This document shows, in pieces, positions 15,001-22,906 of a stretch of DNA of 40,843 bases. Source of the DNA: a virus; the IMG/VR virus record IMGVR_UViG_3300042542_000683, positions 1 through 40,843 of that record, one strand, 5' to 3'. Below the pieces are notes generated by a model. The model ran no database searches and was not told the origin of the DNA. It saw nothing but the letters and a program-made list of their open reading frames with translations. A program made the position numbers and the translations under genes. The stretch's first letter is position 1. The number at the start of each line of letters is the position of its first letter.

Positions 15001-18000
15001 ATCGCCAACTAAAACCCATGTATTAGTTGCGCGCTTAATAAGTGTTGCTGATGACCATTGAGTGCGAAGTTTTAAACCAGGTGTAGCGTTAATAGTTACG
15101 CCACCAGTTGCTACAACAGTTGTCTGACCAGCACCAGTTTGTAAAATGTTGATCTGTGTACCTATTGGGTAAGCAACGGTTGCGTTAAGCGGAACTGTAA
15201 GGTTGTTAGCAGAAGCATTAGACATTTCTACAAGTTTTCCAGCATCAGCAATACCTATGGTGTAAGAAGCAGTCTGTGCGCTAGTAGCCAAAATAACATT
15301 GACTCCACCATCACTGGCAACAGTTATACGGTTAGTGCCACCTGTTGCAATTGCAATACCTTGAGAAAGTCCTAGTGGATTGTACTCAATGTAAGCCATT
15401 CCTGTTGCATCAACTACCATTTGCTTTCTGATAGAAGTGCCAGTCCAGTCTGAACCAGCAGTGTGTCTGTATAAAGATGTTTTTTCAAATACATTATTAC
15501 CAGTAGCACTAACATTAAGTCTTTGTACTAGCGATTCATTGGTTGCTGCTGTACCTACGGTTGTGCCATTGACATCTACTTTATATGTGGGGCTAGTCTG
15601 ACCAATACCAACATTGCCGTCAGAAGCAATAGTTAAATCAGCGCTGTTATTTGTACCTAAATAAAATGAACCAGTAGCGGTTGCGTTAAATACAACAAGG
15701 TCATTAGATGCTGTGTACATACTAAGTACAGTAGAAGCAGCGCTATTACCCATACGCATATCAGATACGGTTGTTGATGAGTAAATGTGTAAATCTGATT
15801 GTGGGTTTGATGTACCAATGCCAACATTGCCACTAGCAGTAATGCGCATTTTCTCAAAATTTCCGCCGCCAGAACCATTTGTTCTTGTTCCAAAACTTAA
15901 TGCGCCGTCATAGTTGCCGTCTGTCGCGTTCTCTTTAATTCCACTGATAAATGCAAGATTGGAAACACTTGAAGTTCCAGTAGTATTTCCAATAAATGTA
16001 ATTCCAGAACCAGCGTTTCCGCTTGTTGCTGAAGCCGTTCCTGTTATACCCACATTGACTACATTTGGTGACCAAGTAGTTCCTACCGCACCTGAAACAT
16101 CTAACAGCAATCCTGGAGTTTTACCAATACCAACATTGCCTGACGCGTCAATACGCATATATTCTGTATCAGAAGAATTACGGAAAGAATATGTTGCAAC
16201 AGCACTTGAGCCAGTGGGTGTTCTTAAATACATACCCCAGTTAACATCTGTGGATACAGTGCCAGCCGAAAATCCTGTTGTACCACCTGTAATTCCACTT
16301 CCGCTAATAGAGTACCCAACAGACCGAGTTATTCCGTTAACATCTAATGATGTTGAAGGTGTGCTTGTACTAACGCCAACACTACCACTAGCATTAACGA
16401 TAAACGGAGTTGTATCTGAAGCCACATCATTAACTACAAATGAGTTACCAGTACCATTGTTTTGAATAGTAATTGGAACAGCAGTGCCGCTTGCAATTGT
16501 AAATGTATTGTCATTTGACCAGGCATTGCTTGTTGTAAGAATACTTGCGCCTGAAATACCTTGAGTACCAGTAGTTCCTTGTGAACCAGTAGTACCAAAA
16601 GTACCTTGAGTACCAACCTGTCCTTGAATACCAGTTGTACCCTGAACACCTTGCGCGCCAGTAGTTCCTGTTGTGCCTTGTGAACCAGTTAAACCTTGAA
16701 TACCATTAGTGCCTTGAATACCCTGAATACCAGTAGTACCAGTTATGCCCTGTAATCCCGTAGTACCTTGAGTACCTTGAGTGCCTTCAATTCCCTGGCT
16801 ACCAGTTGTTCCTTGTGTTCCAGTAATTCCTTGAACGCCAGTTAAACCCTGTGTTCCCTGAATACCATTAGCACCAGTTGTTCCCTGTGTACCATCATGG
16901 CCTTGAATTCCTTGCAGTCCAGTAGTTCCTTGAGATCCAGTTGTACCTGTTGTTCCCTGGCTACCAGTTATGCCTTGAATTCCTTCAATACCTTGAATTC
17001 CTTCAGTTCCCTGAGAACCAGTCAAACCTTGAGAACCATTGAGTCCATTAGTACCTTGCGCACCAGTTAATCCTTGAACGCCCTGGCTTCCAGTAATGCC
17101 TTGTAAACCTTCAGCACCCTGAATTCCAGTTAAGCCTTGATGACCTTCTACACCTTGAGTACCAATTGTTCCCTGAGTACCTTCATGGCCTTGAATACCT
17201 GTTAAACCTTGTGTGCCTATTGTGCCTTGAATACCGTCTAAGCCTTGAGTACCAGTTTCTCCCTGAATACCGATAAAGCCCTGAGTTCCTTCAACGCCTT
17301 GAATTCCTTCTAAGCCTTGCGTTCCTGTTTCGCCTTGAATTCCAGTTAAACCTTGAACGCCTTGTAACCCTTGAATTCCTTCTATGCCTTGAGAACCAAT
17401 TTCACCTTGAATTCCAGTGACACCTTGAGTTCCTTCAATACCCTGAATTCCTTCAACGCCTTGAGTACCAGTCTGACCCTGAATACCAACTAATCCTTGT
17501 GTACCTGTTGTTCCTTGCAAACCTTCAGTACCTTGAACGCCTTGCAGTCCTTGAGTTCCTTGAGCGCCAACAGTTCCTTGCGCACCTGTTGTACCTTGAA
17601 CACCAACGCTTTGAGTAATAAGAGAAATGTTGTGGTTGTTAGGAAAGTTTGTTGTGCCTGTTCCGCTTGAGTCAATTAGTGTTACAGGAAAAGTAAAATA
17701 ATCATTAGGAACATTTGTAGGTGTACCGTTTACTTGCCATTCTTGATAATTGGCAGAATTAGTTCTATCTTGAATAAAGAAAATGTCACCATTTTTAATG
17801 TTTGCTAATAAGAAATCAATGTCCACATTGAAATCTGTTAAATGAGAAATGTAAATGTTTGTTGCAGAACTTTGTGTAGCGTTATTCCAAATAATGTTGC
17901 CAGCGTCAGGTGGTGGTGTTTGTGAATTAGTTGTTGCGACATATTCAAAAATAGATGATGATGTACCGCTTGCGCCAGTGTTGCCTTGTACGCCTTGAAT

Positions 18001-19320
18001 ACCATTTAAGCCCTGAACGCCCTGGCTACCAATAATTCCTTGAATACCCTGTATTCCTTGCGTTCCATCAGTACCCTGAATACCTTCAATGCCCTGTGAT
18101 CCAGTTGTGCCTTGAGTTCCTGTTGTACCTTGTGCGCCTGTAAGTCCTTGAATACCTTCAGTACCTTGTGCGCCAATAGCACTTTGAATACCTTGAATTC
18201 CTTGAGTTCCTTGTAATCCAGTTATTCCCTGAATTCCATTAGTGCCTTGCGCGCCAGTTGAACCTTGTAATCCAGTTAAACCTTGATGTCCTTCTACGCC
18301 TTGCAAGCCTTCAATGCCCTGCGTTCCAGTTATACCCTGTACGCCCTGTGTACCTTGAGCGCCTTCTAAACCTTGTAATCCCTCAATGCCTTGAGTTCCG
18401 TCATGGCCTTGAATTCCCTGTACACCTTGCGCACCTTCAACGCCTTGCGTACCGTCAATGCCTTGAATTCCCTCTAAACCTTGTGAACCAGTAATGCCCT
18501 GAACGCCTTCAATTCCTTGAATACCTTCAACGCCCTGCAAACCTTGTAAGCCCTCAACACCCTGAGTTCCTTGTAAACCTTCTAAGCCCTGTGTTCCTTG
18601 AGTTCCGTCAAAGCCCTGAATTCCATCTGTACCTTGAACACCCTGTAAACCTTCAAGCCCTTGTGTTCCCTGCACACCTTCAATTCCTTGTGTGCCTTCA
18701 AATCCTTGCAAACCAATTAAACCTTGAGTACCAGTAGCACCTTGCGCACCAATAGTTCCCTGTGTGCCATCTCCCTGAATACCTTGTGTACCTTGAATAC
18801 CTTCTAAACCTTGAACACCTTGTAAACCTTCAATTCCCTGTGTTCCGTTAAATCCTTGTGTACCAGTAGCGCCCTGTGTGCCAGTAATACCTTGAGATCC
18901 AGTAGTGCCTTGAGATCCGTTAAATCCTTGCGCACCCTCTAAACCCTGAATACCAAAAATACCTTGAGAACCTGTTAAACCTTGTGTTCCAGTAATACCT
19001 TGAGCGCCATCAAAACCTTGAATACCGTCAGTACCTTGAGATCCTTCTAGCCCTTGAATACCTTGCGTTCCATCAAAGCCTTGTATGCCTTCAATACCTT
19101 GTACGCCTTGTGTACCTTGTGAACCTTCTAAACCTTGTGTGCCTTGCGCTTGTTCATAACCAAAACCTTGTAAACCTTGTGTGCCTTGAATACCTTGTGC
19201 CGCCGCCGCACCATTCATGCCTTGAACACCTTGCAAACCAACAGGGCCAGGAGTAGTTACATTGATTGTTGGGATTACTGGTTTGATAATGACTGCATTA
19301 CAGCCGCAATATGTACACAT
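14989..19320 (-). CDS. Giant collagen-like fibre protein
   Basis: 1443 residues. The N-terminus MCTYCGCNAVIIKP carries a C-x2-C-x-C motif. Residues about 27-450 and 573-921 are two collagen-like blocks of Gly-X-Y triplets, with X mainly Thr/Ile/Leu/Val and Y mainly Gln or Glu (for example GTQGLEGSQGTQGVQG), and almost no proline. They are separated by a 120-residue globular domain (NIIWNNATQSSATNIYI...). Residues about 930-1330 are a beta-rich shaft with four 'SGNVGIG.t.P...LdV.g'-type repeats. The last 100 residues (ASYTIGIADAGKLVEMSNAS ... WVLVGDLSA) form a knob that is also present at the end of the tail fibre at 36161. It likely forms a trimeric virion fibre. It sits between terminase and portal, so it could decorate the head rather than the tail. 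The start follows directly on the upstream stop (TAAATG). Confidence 0.8.
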   Translation of the reverse strand: MCTYCGCNAVIIKPVIPTINVTTPGPVGLQGVQGMNGAAAAQGIQGTQGLQGFGYEQAQGTQGLEGSQGTQGVQGIEGIQGFDGTQGIQGLEGSQGTDGIQGFDGAQGITGTQGLTGSQGIFGIQGLEGAQGFNGSQGTTGSQGITGTQGATGTQGFNGTQGIEGLQGVQGLEGIQGTQGIQGDGTQGTIGAQGATGTQGLIGLQGFEGTQGIEGVQGTQGLEGLQGVQGTDGIQGFDGTQGTQGLEGLQGTQGVEGLQGLQGVEGIQGIEGVQGITGSQGLEGIQGIDGTQGVEGAQGVQGIQGHDGTQGIEGLQGLEGAQGTQGVQGITGTQGIEGLQGVEGHQGLTGLQGSTGAQGTNGIQGITGLQGTQGIQGIQSAIGAQGTEGIQGLTGAQGTTGTQGTTGSQGIEGIQGTDGTQGIQGIQGIIGSQGVQGLNGIQGVQGNTGASGTSSSIFEYVATTNSQTPPPDAGNIIWNNATQSSATNIYISHLTDFNVDIDFLLANIKNGDIFFIQDRTNSANYQEWQVNGTPTNVPNDYFTFPVTLIDSSGTGTTNFPNNHNISLITQSVGVQGTTGAQGTVGAQGTQGLQGVQGTEGLQGTTGTQGLVGIQGQTGTQGVEGIQGIEGTQGVTGIQGEIGSQGIEGIQGLQGVQGLTGIQGETGTQGLEGIQGVEGTQGFIGIQGETGTQGLDGIQGTIGTQGLTGIQGHEGTQGTIGTQGVEGHQGLTGIQGAEGLQGITGSQGVQGLTGAQGTNGLNGSQGLTGSQGTEGIQGIEGIQGITGSQGTTGTTGSQGTTGLQGIQGHDGTQGTTGANGIQGTQGLTGVQGITGTQGTTGSQGIEGTQGTQGTTGLQGITGTTGIQGIQGTNGIQGLTGSQGTTGTTGAQGVQGTTGIQGQVGTQGTFGTTGSQGTTGTQGISGASILTTSNAWSNDNTFTIASGTAVPITIQNNGTGNSFVVNDVASDTTPFIVNASGSVGVSTSTPSTSLDVNGITRSVGYSISGSGITGGTTGFSAGTVSTDVNWGMYLRTPTGSSAVATYSFRNSSDTEYMRIDASGNVGIGKTPGLLLDVSGAVGTTWSPNVVNVGITGTASATSGNAGSGITFIGNTTGTSSVSNLAFISGIKENATDGNYDGALSFGTRTNGSGGGNFEKMRITASGNVGIGTSNPQSDLHIYSSTTVSDMRMGNSAASTVLSMYTASNDLVVFNATATGSFYLGTNNSADLTIASDGNVGIGQTSPTYKVDVNGTTVGTAATNESLVQRLNVSATGNNVFEKTSLYRHTAGSDWTGTSIRKQMVVDATGMAYIEYNPLGLSQGIAIATGGTNRITVASDGGVNVILATSAQTASYTIGIADAGKLVEMSNASANNLTVPLNATVAYPIGTQINILQTGAGQTTVVATGGVTINATPGLKLRTQWSSATLIKRATNTWVLVGDLSA
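16555..17605 (-). repeat. Collagen-like coding repeat block 2
   Basis: About 350 codons of Gly-X-Y triplets. At DNA level the recurring unit is about 9-18 nt, but glycine, glutamine and isoleucine codons vary synonymously, so exact long direct repeats are broken up. Confidence 0.8.
17970..19250 (-). repeat. Collagen-like coding repeat block 1
   Basis: About 425 codons of Gly-X-Y triplets near the N-terminus of the fibre, with the same X = Thr/Ile/Leu/Val, Y = Gln/Glu bias and the same synonymous codon shuffling as block 2. Confidence 0.8.
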
Positions 19321-19866
19321 TTATCTAGTCACCTGAGCCGATACTTCAACTTGTCCTTGAACAACGCGTGTAACATTAGCGCCTTGATAAATTTCAATGT
19401 CATAGTCATAAGGGCCTTGATTGATTGCGCCTGTTTGTGTGGCTGTCGCATGTAAAGCAATGTTGCCTGTTGCGCCAGTAATAACAATGCCACCGTTTTC
19501 TGTTGTAAGAGTTAAAACAGGTGTAGGGCTATTTGGATTAGAACGCATTTGCATTTGTGCTGTGTATCCAGTTATGTCCACTGGCGCTGTTGCTAATCCA
19601 CCTGAAACATAATTACCTGTTGCGGCATTAAGCACTGTAAACTGTGTTGCGTTTGCTGTGTTAATTGCAACGCTTTGCAAGTTAAAAATGTATGGAATTA
19701 CTTGATCAATAGTAACAATTTGACCCGCGCTAAAAGAATTTGCCGCTGTGTATGTAACAGTTGTACCGTTACCTGAAACATTAGTGATTGATGCAGGTTG
19801 CGCGTAAACAACATTTAGATCCCAGTCAGCGCCTTGATCCATTCCCAGGTTGTAAACAACAGCCAT
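19321..19866 (-). CDS. Fibre/baseplate adaptor-like structural protein (BppU N-terminal-like)
   Basis: A 181-residue beta-rich protein. MAVVYNLGMDQGADWDLNVV, VDITGYTAQMQMRSNPNSPT, LTTENGGIVITGATGNIAL and the C-terminal YDYDIEIYQGANVTRVVQG with VEVSAQVTR follow the layout of a widespread phage structural domain. In that layout, 'dW.......dltGyta..qiR' is followed by 'g.i.l...a..t....g.Y.YDlei......v.rv..G.v.v...VTr', and the domain attaches fibres or receptor-binding proteins. It sits immediately upstream of the collagen-like fibre with no gap, so it may be the docking partner of that fibre. The pairing is inferred from position. Confidence 0.65.
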   Translation of the reverse strand: MAVVYNLGMDQGADWDLNVVYAQPASITNVSGNGTTVTYTAANSFSAGQIVTIDQVIPYIFNLQSVAINTANATQFTVLNAATGNYVSGGLATAPVDITGYTAQMQMRSNPNSPTPVLTLTTENGGIVITGATGNIALHATATQTGAINQGPYDYDIEIYQGANVTRVVQGQVEVSAQVTR

Positions 19867-19868
19867 TA

Positions 19869-21296
19869 TTATGCTCCCTGCGTCACTTCTGATTTGGCGC
19901 TAATCATAGCGGTTCTACATGCTGAGCAATGAGTAAATGATTTAGGCATTGGTAGCCCGCATTTAGGGCAGTGGTTAGCAATCGCATTAAAGTAATTACT
20001 GACTGTAACTTTTCCTAATAGATCACTAAAGCCCTGCACCATTGCATCAATACGGTCAGGTGAGTTTGGTTCATCAACAGTCCAGGTACACATCTGATCT
20101 TCTAGTTCCGCAAATTCTCCTATGTGGTGAATACGGCCTTGCTCATACATTGCCGCTACTGGTTCTGCTCTAAGTTTCTTGCCAACATGTACGCGGATCT
20201 CTCTAATTGGTAGCGTTGGGCGTACTTGCTTCAACACTGCTCCAACCATGTCACCGCCTTGGTTTACTTCAACCAATACCGCATCTGCTTTGTACTTATC
20301 AAATAGTTCCACTGCCTTTGTTGCCCAGGCTAAAGGTGATCCTCTAAATGAGTAATCTCCTAATACATAACCTTGACCATCAGCGGTAGAACCAACTACA
20401 ACAATGCCTGTTTCATCTGACTTTTCTGAATTAGTTACAGCAGGATCTACGCTTACAACAATTCTTGCCATAGTTGGGGCTATATCTATACGGGTACGAT
20501 CAATTAAGCCTCTAGTCCACAATGCGCCTTCAACATCATCAAGGATCTCACCATAAAGTTCCTGGCGGCCTAATCGTGTTCCGTTGTACCGCGCTTGTAA
20601 TTCCATTAGTGCGCTAGGTGCTAGGTTTTTGGCGTTATCAAATGTTGAGCCTCTAGTAATTACTACTGAGCCATCTGTACGCCCTGCAAGCATGCGTATG
20701 AGGGCTGTTGAACGCGGTGTAGTGGTAACAATAACCCGTGGCTTTTTACCTAAGCGTAAGCCAAACTGCAATTGATCCCAGGCATCTTGATAGCGCCATG
20801 CACCTAATTCATCACACCATGCGCCATGATGTTGAGGGCCACGGAAGCGTTCAGGGTTATCAGCAGAAAAGAGTTTTATGCGGCTACCGTTTTTTAGCAA
20901 AATCTCACCAATAGAACGGTTGTAATTCTGAAGCATTTGATACCGCTGTAATACCGCAACAATGCCTGACTCACCTTCAGCGCATGTATCTCTAGCATCT
21001 GAGAATGTAGGGGCTACTACTGCCCAGCGTGTAGCGGGTTGAACAATTGCTTGCCAGGCTATTTCTTCAGCGCCTAATCTTGTTTTACCAAATCCACGCC
21101 CAGCCATGGCAAGCCAAATGTTCCAATCACCTTCAGGCGGTAGTTGGTTTGCTCTCGCTAGTTTGTTCTTCCACACCCAACGGCTCGCTTTGATCCGTGA
21201 GTTCTGTGACGGTTGCAATCCCGTTTGTTGTGATTGTTCCTGCCTCAATAAGTCTTGCGACTCGCTCAACTTCTGCGTCAAGATCTGATCCGTCAT
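19869..21296 (-). CDS. Terminase large subunit with C-terminal zinc ribbon
   Basis: 475 residues. The ATPase part has Walker A AGRGFGKT (residues 65-72) and Walker B GAWCDE (Asp162, Glu163), then the coupling-type motif VIVTTTPRSTALIR. The RNase H-like nuclease part has VVSVDPAVTNSEKSDETG (Asp284) and VLVEVNQGGDMV (Glu343), with a later acidic residue near NSPDRIDAMVQG. The enzyme cuts and pumps DNA into the prohead through the portal. The last 40 residues add CPKCGLPMPKSFTHCSAC, a C-x2-C...C-x2-C zinc ribbon that most terminases lack. The ATG at 21296 overlaps the small subunit by 164 nt. GGAAG stands 9 nt before it; a GTG at 21176 is an alternative start. Confidence 0.9.
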   Translation of the reverse strand: MTDQILTQKLSESQDLLRQEQSQQTGLQPSQNSRIKASRWVWKNKLARANQLPPEGDWNIWLAMAGRGFGKTRLGAEEIAWQAIVQPATRWAVVAPTFSDARDTCAEGESGIVAVLQRYQMLQNYNRSIGEILLKNGSRIKLFSADNPERFRGPQHHGAWCDELGAWRYQDAWDQLQFGLRLGKKPRVIVTTTPRSTALIRMLAGRTDGSVVITRGSTFDNAKNLAPSALMELQARYNGTRLGRQELYGEILDDVEGALWTRGLIDRTRIDIAPTMARIVVSVDPAVTNSEKSDETGIVVVGSTADGQGYVLGDYSFRGSPLAWATKAVELFDKYKADAVLVEVNQGGDMVGAVLKQVRPTLPIREIRVHVGKKLRAEPVAAMYEQGRIHHIGEFAELEDQMCTWTVDEPNSPDRIDAMVQGFSDLLGKVTVSNYFNAIANHCPKCGLPMPKSFTHCSACRTAMISAKSEVTQGA

Positions 21297-21636
21297 AAGT
21301 CACTACTTCCGCTTGTACCTTCAATGGAGCGTCTAAGCCTAATAACTTTGCCCGCTTATCAATTACACGCAATACATAATCAGCCGCTCTTAGATTTCCG
21401 TTTACAGCAGGTTGCCAATAGGTGCGCTGAAGATTGTCTAAGCGATCTAGTTCCAACTCACGGTGTTCTTCTATCGTGGCAATAGGGTGACGCATAAGAG
21501 CGCGCTTGTAAGCCTTGATGACTCCTGCAATGCTCATGTCCACCATTGTTGCTATTTCACGCCATACATAACCTTCATGGCGCAACTCAATTATGGTTGT
21601 TTCTTTTTCTACTAATTCTTGCGTAATTTCTACCAT
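21133..21636 (-). CDS. Terminase small subunit
   Basis: A 167-residue protein with an N-terminal helix-turn-helix (ELVEKETTIIELRHEGYVWR, EIATMVDMSIAGVIKAYKRA). Residues 55-95 are a helical oligomerisation segment (HRELELDRLDNLQRTYWQPAVNG). An acidic C-terminal tail overlaps the large subunit gene. Small terminases recognise the packaging site and regulate the motor. No SD is visible before the ATG at 21636. A -10-like TAACAT ends only 9 nt upstream, so the message may be leaderless or nearly so. Confidence 0.75.
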   Translation of the reverse strand: MVEITQELVEKETTIIELRHEGYVWREIATMVDMSIAGVIKAYKRALMRHPIATIEEHRELELDRLDNLQRTYWQPAVNGNLRAADYVLRVIDKRAKLLGLDAPLKVQAEVVTYDGSDLDAEVERVARLIEAGTITTNGIATVTELTDQSEPLGVEEQTSESKPTTA

Positions 21637-21645
21637 AATATGTTT

Positions 21646-21674
21646 ATGTTAAGGTTTCAAAAAGTTTCCTGCAA
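21646..21674 (-). promoter_or_regulatory. Candidate late promoter before the terminase genes
   Basis: On the minus strand TTGCAG (21674-21669), a 17-nt spacer and TAACAT (21651-21646) resemble a sigma70-type promoter. The predicted start of transcription falls at or within a few bases of the small terminase ATG (21636). It lies just downstream of the terminator that ends the small-gene operon. Confidence 0.5.
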
Positions 21675-21689
21675 GTTGAAAGAACAAAA

Positions 21690-21711
21690 CCCCTACTCAT
21701 TGGAATAGGGG
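21690..21711 (-). terminator. Rho-independent terminator of the small-gene operon
   Basis: Minus-strand arms CCCCTA and TAGGGG enclose a 10-nt loop and are followed by TTTTGTTCTTT. It separates the 25.4-21.8 kb operon from the terminase unit. The rest of the 21637-21763 gap holds only the promoter listed above. Confidence 0.7.
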
Positions 21712-21763
21712 CTGTGTCCAGCACTCTACAAGGTACTTATGTTTCCCTTGAGGTATGCGTAAT

Positions 21764-21832
21764 CTAATGGTTCATTAAAAGAATTACAAGTAGGACAATG
21801 AAGAAAGTTATTACTAGCGTTTGCTCACTCAT
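21764..21832 (-). CDS. 22-residue membrane peptide
   Basis: MSEQTLVITFFIVLLVILLMNH: apart from five N-terminal residues it is one hydrophobic helix. The ATG overlaps the TGA of the 63-residue gene (ATGA), and GGAAGG lies upstream, so translation is plausible by coupling. It is the last gene before the terminator. Function unknown. Its size and context resemble tiny membrane peptides found in phage early operons. Confidence 0.45.
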   Translation of the reverse strand: MSEQTLVITFFIVLLVILLMNH

Positions 21833-22020
21833 AGAACTGCCTTCCCTGTCTTTACCAGGTTTAAACGGGCATCAAGTAATTCATCAAGTTGTTCTGCAAG
21901 CATTTCTTTCTTGCGCCAATCCATACGGTTGCCAAATTCATCTGTTTTGAGCATGTTGTAAACATGGCTCAGACATTCATCTATCTGATCCAGTGTTACT
22001 TCTTCTTCAATGACTATCAC
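21829..22020 (-). CDS. 63-residue acidic helical protein, unknown
   Basis: Begins MIVIEEEVTLDQIDECLSHV and continues DWRKKEMLAEQLDELLDARL. It is two or three amphipathic helices with an acidic N-terminus and no recognised motif. It lies 9 nt after the excisionase-like gene and is coupled to the 22-residue membrane peptide downstream. Its helical-hairpin shape could suit a small protein-protein inhibitor or an anti-repressor-like factor, but no evidence selects a function. Confidence 0.65.
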   Translation of the reverse strand: MIVIEEEVTLDQIDECLSHVYNMLKTDEFGNRMDWRKKEMLAEQLDELLDARLNLVKTGKAVL

Positions 22021-22029
22021 ATGAAGATG

Positions 22030-22215
22030 TTAGCCTTGATTACGCTCCTGGCGCTTTGAGAAATATGCTTCAACATCTTCACGCTTATAGAACACATTAC
22101 GCCCGCGTTTATCAACCCATGCAAGAGTTTTACGGTGTTGTATCTGTCGCAAATTGTTGATTGTAATGTTTAAACGCTCGCAAACTTCAGGTGCGCTCAT
22201 TAGTTCATCTACCAC
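22030..22215 (-). CDS. Excisionase/MerR-like helix-turn-helix protein
   Basis: A 61-residue protein with a complete winged HTH of the HTH_17/excisionase type. MSAPEVCERLNITINNLRQI is the helix-turn-helix, and LAWVDKRGRNVFYKREDVEAYF is the wing and the 'Y...dve.yf' closing helix typical of this family. Such proteins act as directionality factors or as small DNA-binding regulators. No integrase is visible in the window, so a regulatory or DNA-architecture role near the packaging genes is more likely. It overlaps the SSB gene by 7 nt. Confidence 0.75.
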   Translation of the reverse strand: MVDELMSAPEVCERLNITINNLRQIQHRKTLAWVDKRGRNVFYKREDVEAYFSKRQERNQG

Positions 22216-22565
22216 GGTGTTGCCTCCTGTGTTTTCTTAGCCTTATGTAATCTAGGAACTAAACCTACATCTTTGGCTGTAATTTCCATTGATGTTTTTT
22301 CATTGCCTTCTTTATCTGTGTAAGTGCTTTGTGCTAATTCACCTACAACTAGAACTGTGTCACCTTTTTTAAAACTATCTGCAACTGCTTCAGCCTTTGT
22401 TCCAAACACAACAACTTTGAACCAATTAGTTTCGCCATCAACCCATTCACCATTAACTTGCTTGCGTGGTGTGTAAGCCAATGAGAAATTACAGTAAGCA
22501 TTATTGTTTTTTGAAAACTTTAAATCAGGATCACTGCCTAAATTACCTTTGACGCTTATGTTCAT
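22209..22565 (-). CDS. ssb: Single-stranded DNA-binding protein
   Basis: A 118-residue OB-fold SSB: MNISVKGNLGSDPDLKFSKN, YCNFSLAYTPRK, WFKVVVFGTKAEAVADSFKK and GDTVLVVGELAQSTYTDKEG follow the bacterial SSB pattern ('G.lg.dPelr...g...~.f.la', 'W..v..fg..Ae....~l.KG..v.v.G.l'). The C-terminus (KAKKTQEATPW) lacks the acidic DDDIPF-type tip that recruits host partners, so it may coat DNA without docking host repair proteins. The ATG overlaps the HNH stop (TAATG). Confidence 0.85.
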   Translation of the reverse strand: MNISVKGNLGSDPDLKFSKNNNAYCNFSLAYTPRKQVNGEWVDGETNWFKVVVFGTKAEAVADSFKKGDTVLVVGELAQSTYTDKEGNEKTSMEITAKDVGLVPRLHKAKKTQEATPW

Positions 22566-22906
22566 TATTCACCTTCCATCATTACGGCTTCTGTACCGTC
22601 ATCTCTTAGTAATACTATTGACCCGTCAGGCTTTACAAAGGGGTGATCCACTGGCTCTCTCCATGACGGACAAATCCAACCCTTTTGCTCAGCCTGAGCG
22701 GGATTAAGGTGAATACTACTGGTTTTTAGATTATGGCAACCGTGGTGAACCAAAATTAGATTTGCGGGTGTGTCTTTCCCGCCGCGGGATTTAAGTTTGC
22801 GGTGATGTATCGCCATGTTTTCAGGCAATCCAGGGCCACCGCATGTTTCGCAATAACCATCTGCCCTAGTCATTATTATGGTTACAACTTTGGCATCAAT
22901 CGCCAT
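22565..22906 (-). CDS. HNH endonuclease
   Basis: 113 residues from ATG 22906 (MAIDAKVVTIIMTRADGYCE), which is preceded by GAAGAAGAAG; a longer N-terminus is possible in frame but overlaps another gene. Zinc-type Cys pairs CETCGG and a later C flank the HNH core: MAIHHRKLKSRGGKDTPANL with ILVHHGCHN. The His-His dyad, the Asn and the terminal His match the HNH nickase fold. HNH proteins near terminase genes often assist DNA cleavage at packaging in HK97-like phages. Here it is about 1 kb from the small terminase gene, so that role is possible but not certain. Confidence 0.8.
   Translation of the reverse strand: MAIDAKVVTIIMTRADGYCETCGGPGLPENMAIHHRKLKSRGGKDTPANLILVHHGCHNLKTSSIHLNPAQAEQKGWICPSWREPVDHPFVKPDGSIVLLRDDGTEAVMMEGE

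Noticed and set aside
15914-16465. Long plus-strand open frame (about 180 codons) inside the fibre gene
   Set aside because: It is the antisense of repetitive fibre coding sequence, with no SD and a low-complexity product. The minus-strand frame explains the region.
16555-19250. Regularly spaced short DNA repeats, CRISPR-like at first sight
   Set aside because: The period is that of Gly-X-Y codons, the units vary and there are no unique spacers. It is a coding repeat.
21726-21824. Minus-strand frame containing HCPTCNSFNEPLDYAYLKGN after the 22-residue peptide
   Set aside because: It looks like a zinc-knuckle peptide, but it has no start codon and no slippery site links it to the upstream frame. 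It may be a decayed Cys-pair gene.
22030-22215. Excisionase-like gene as evidence of a temperate phage
   Set aside because: No integrase, repressor or attachment site could be found in the window. Small HTH proteins of this type also occur in virulent phages.
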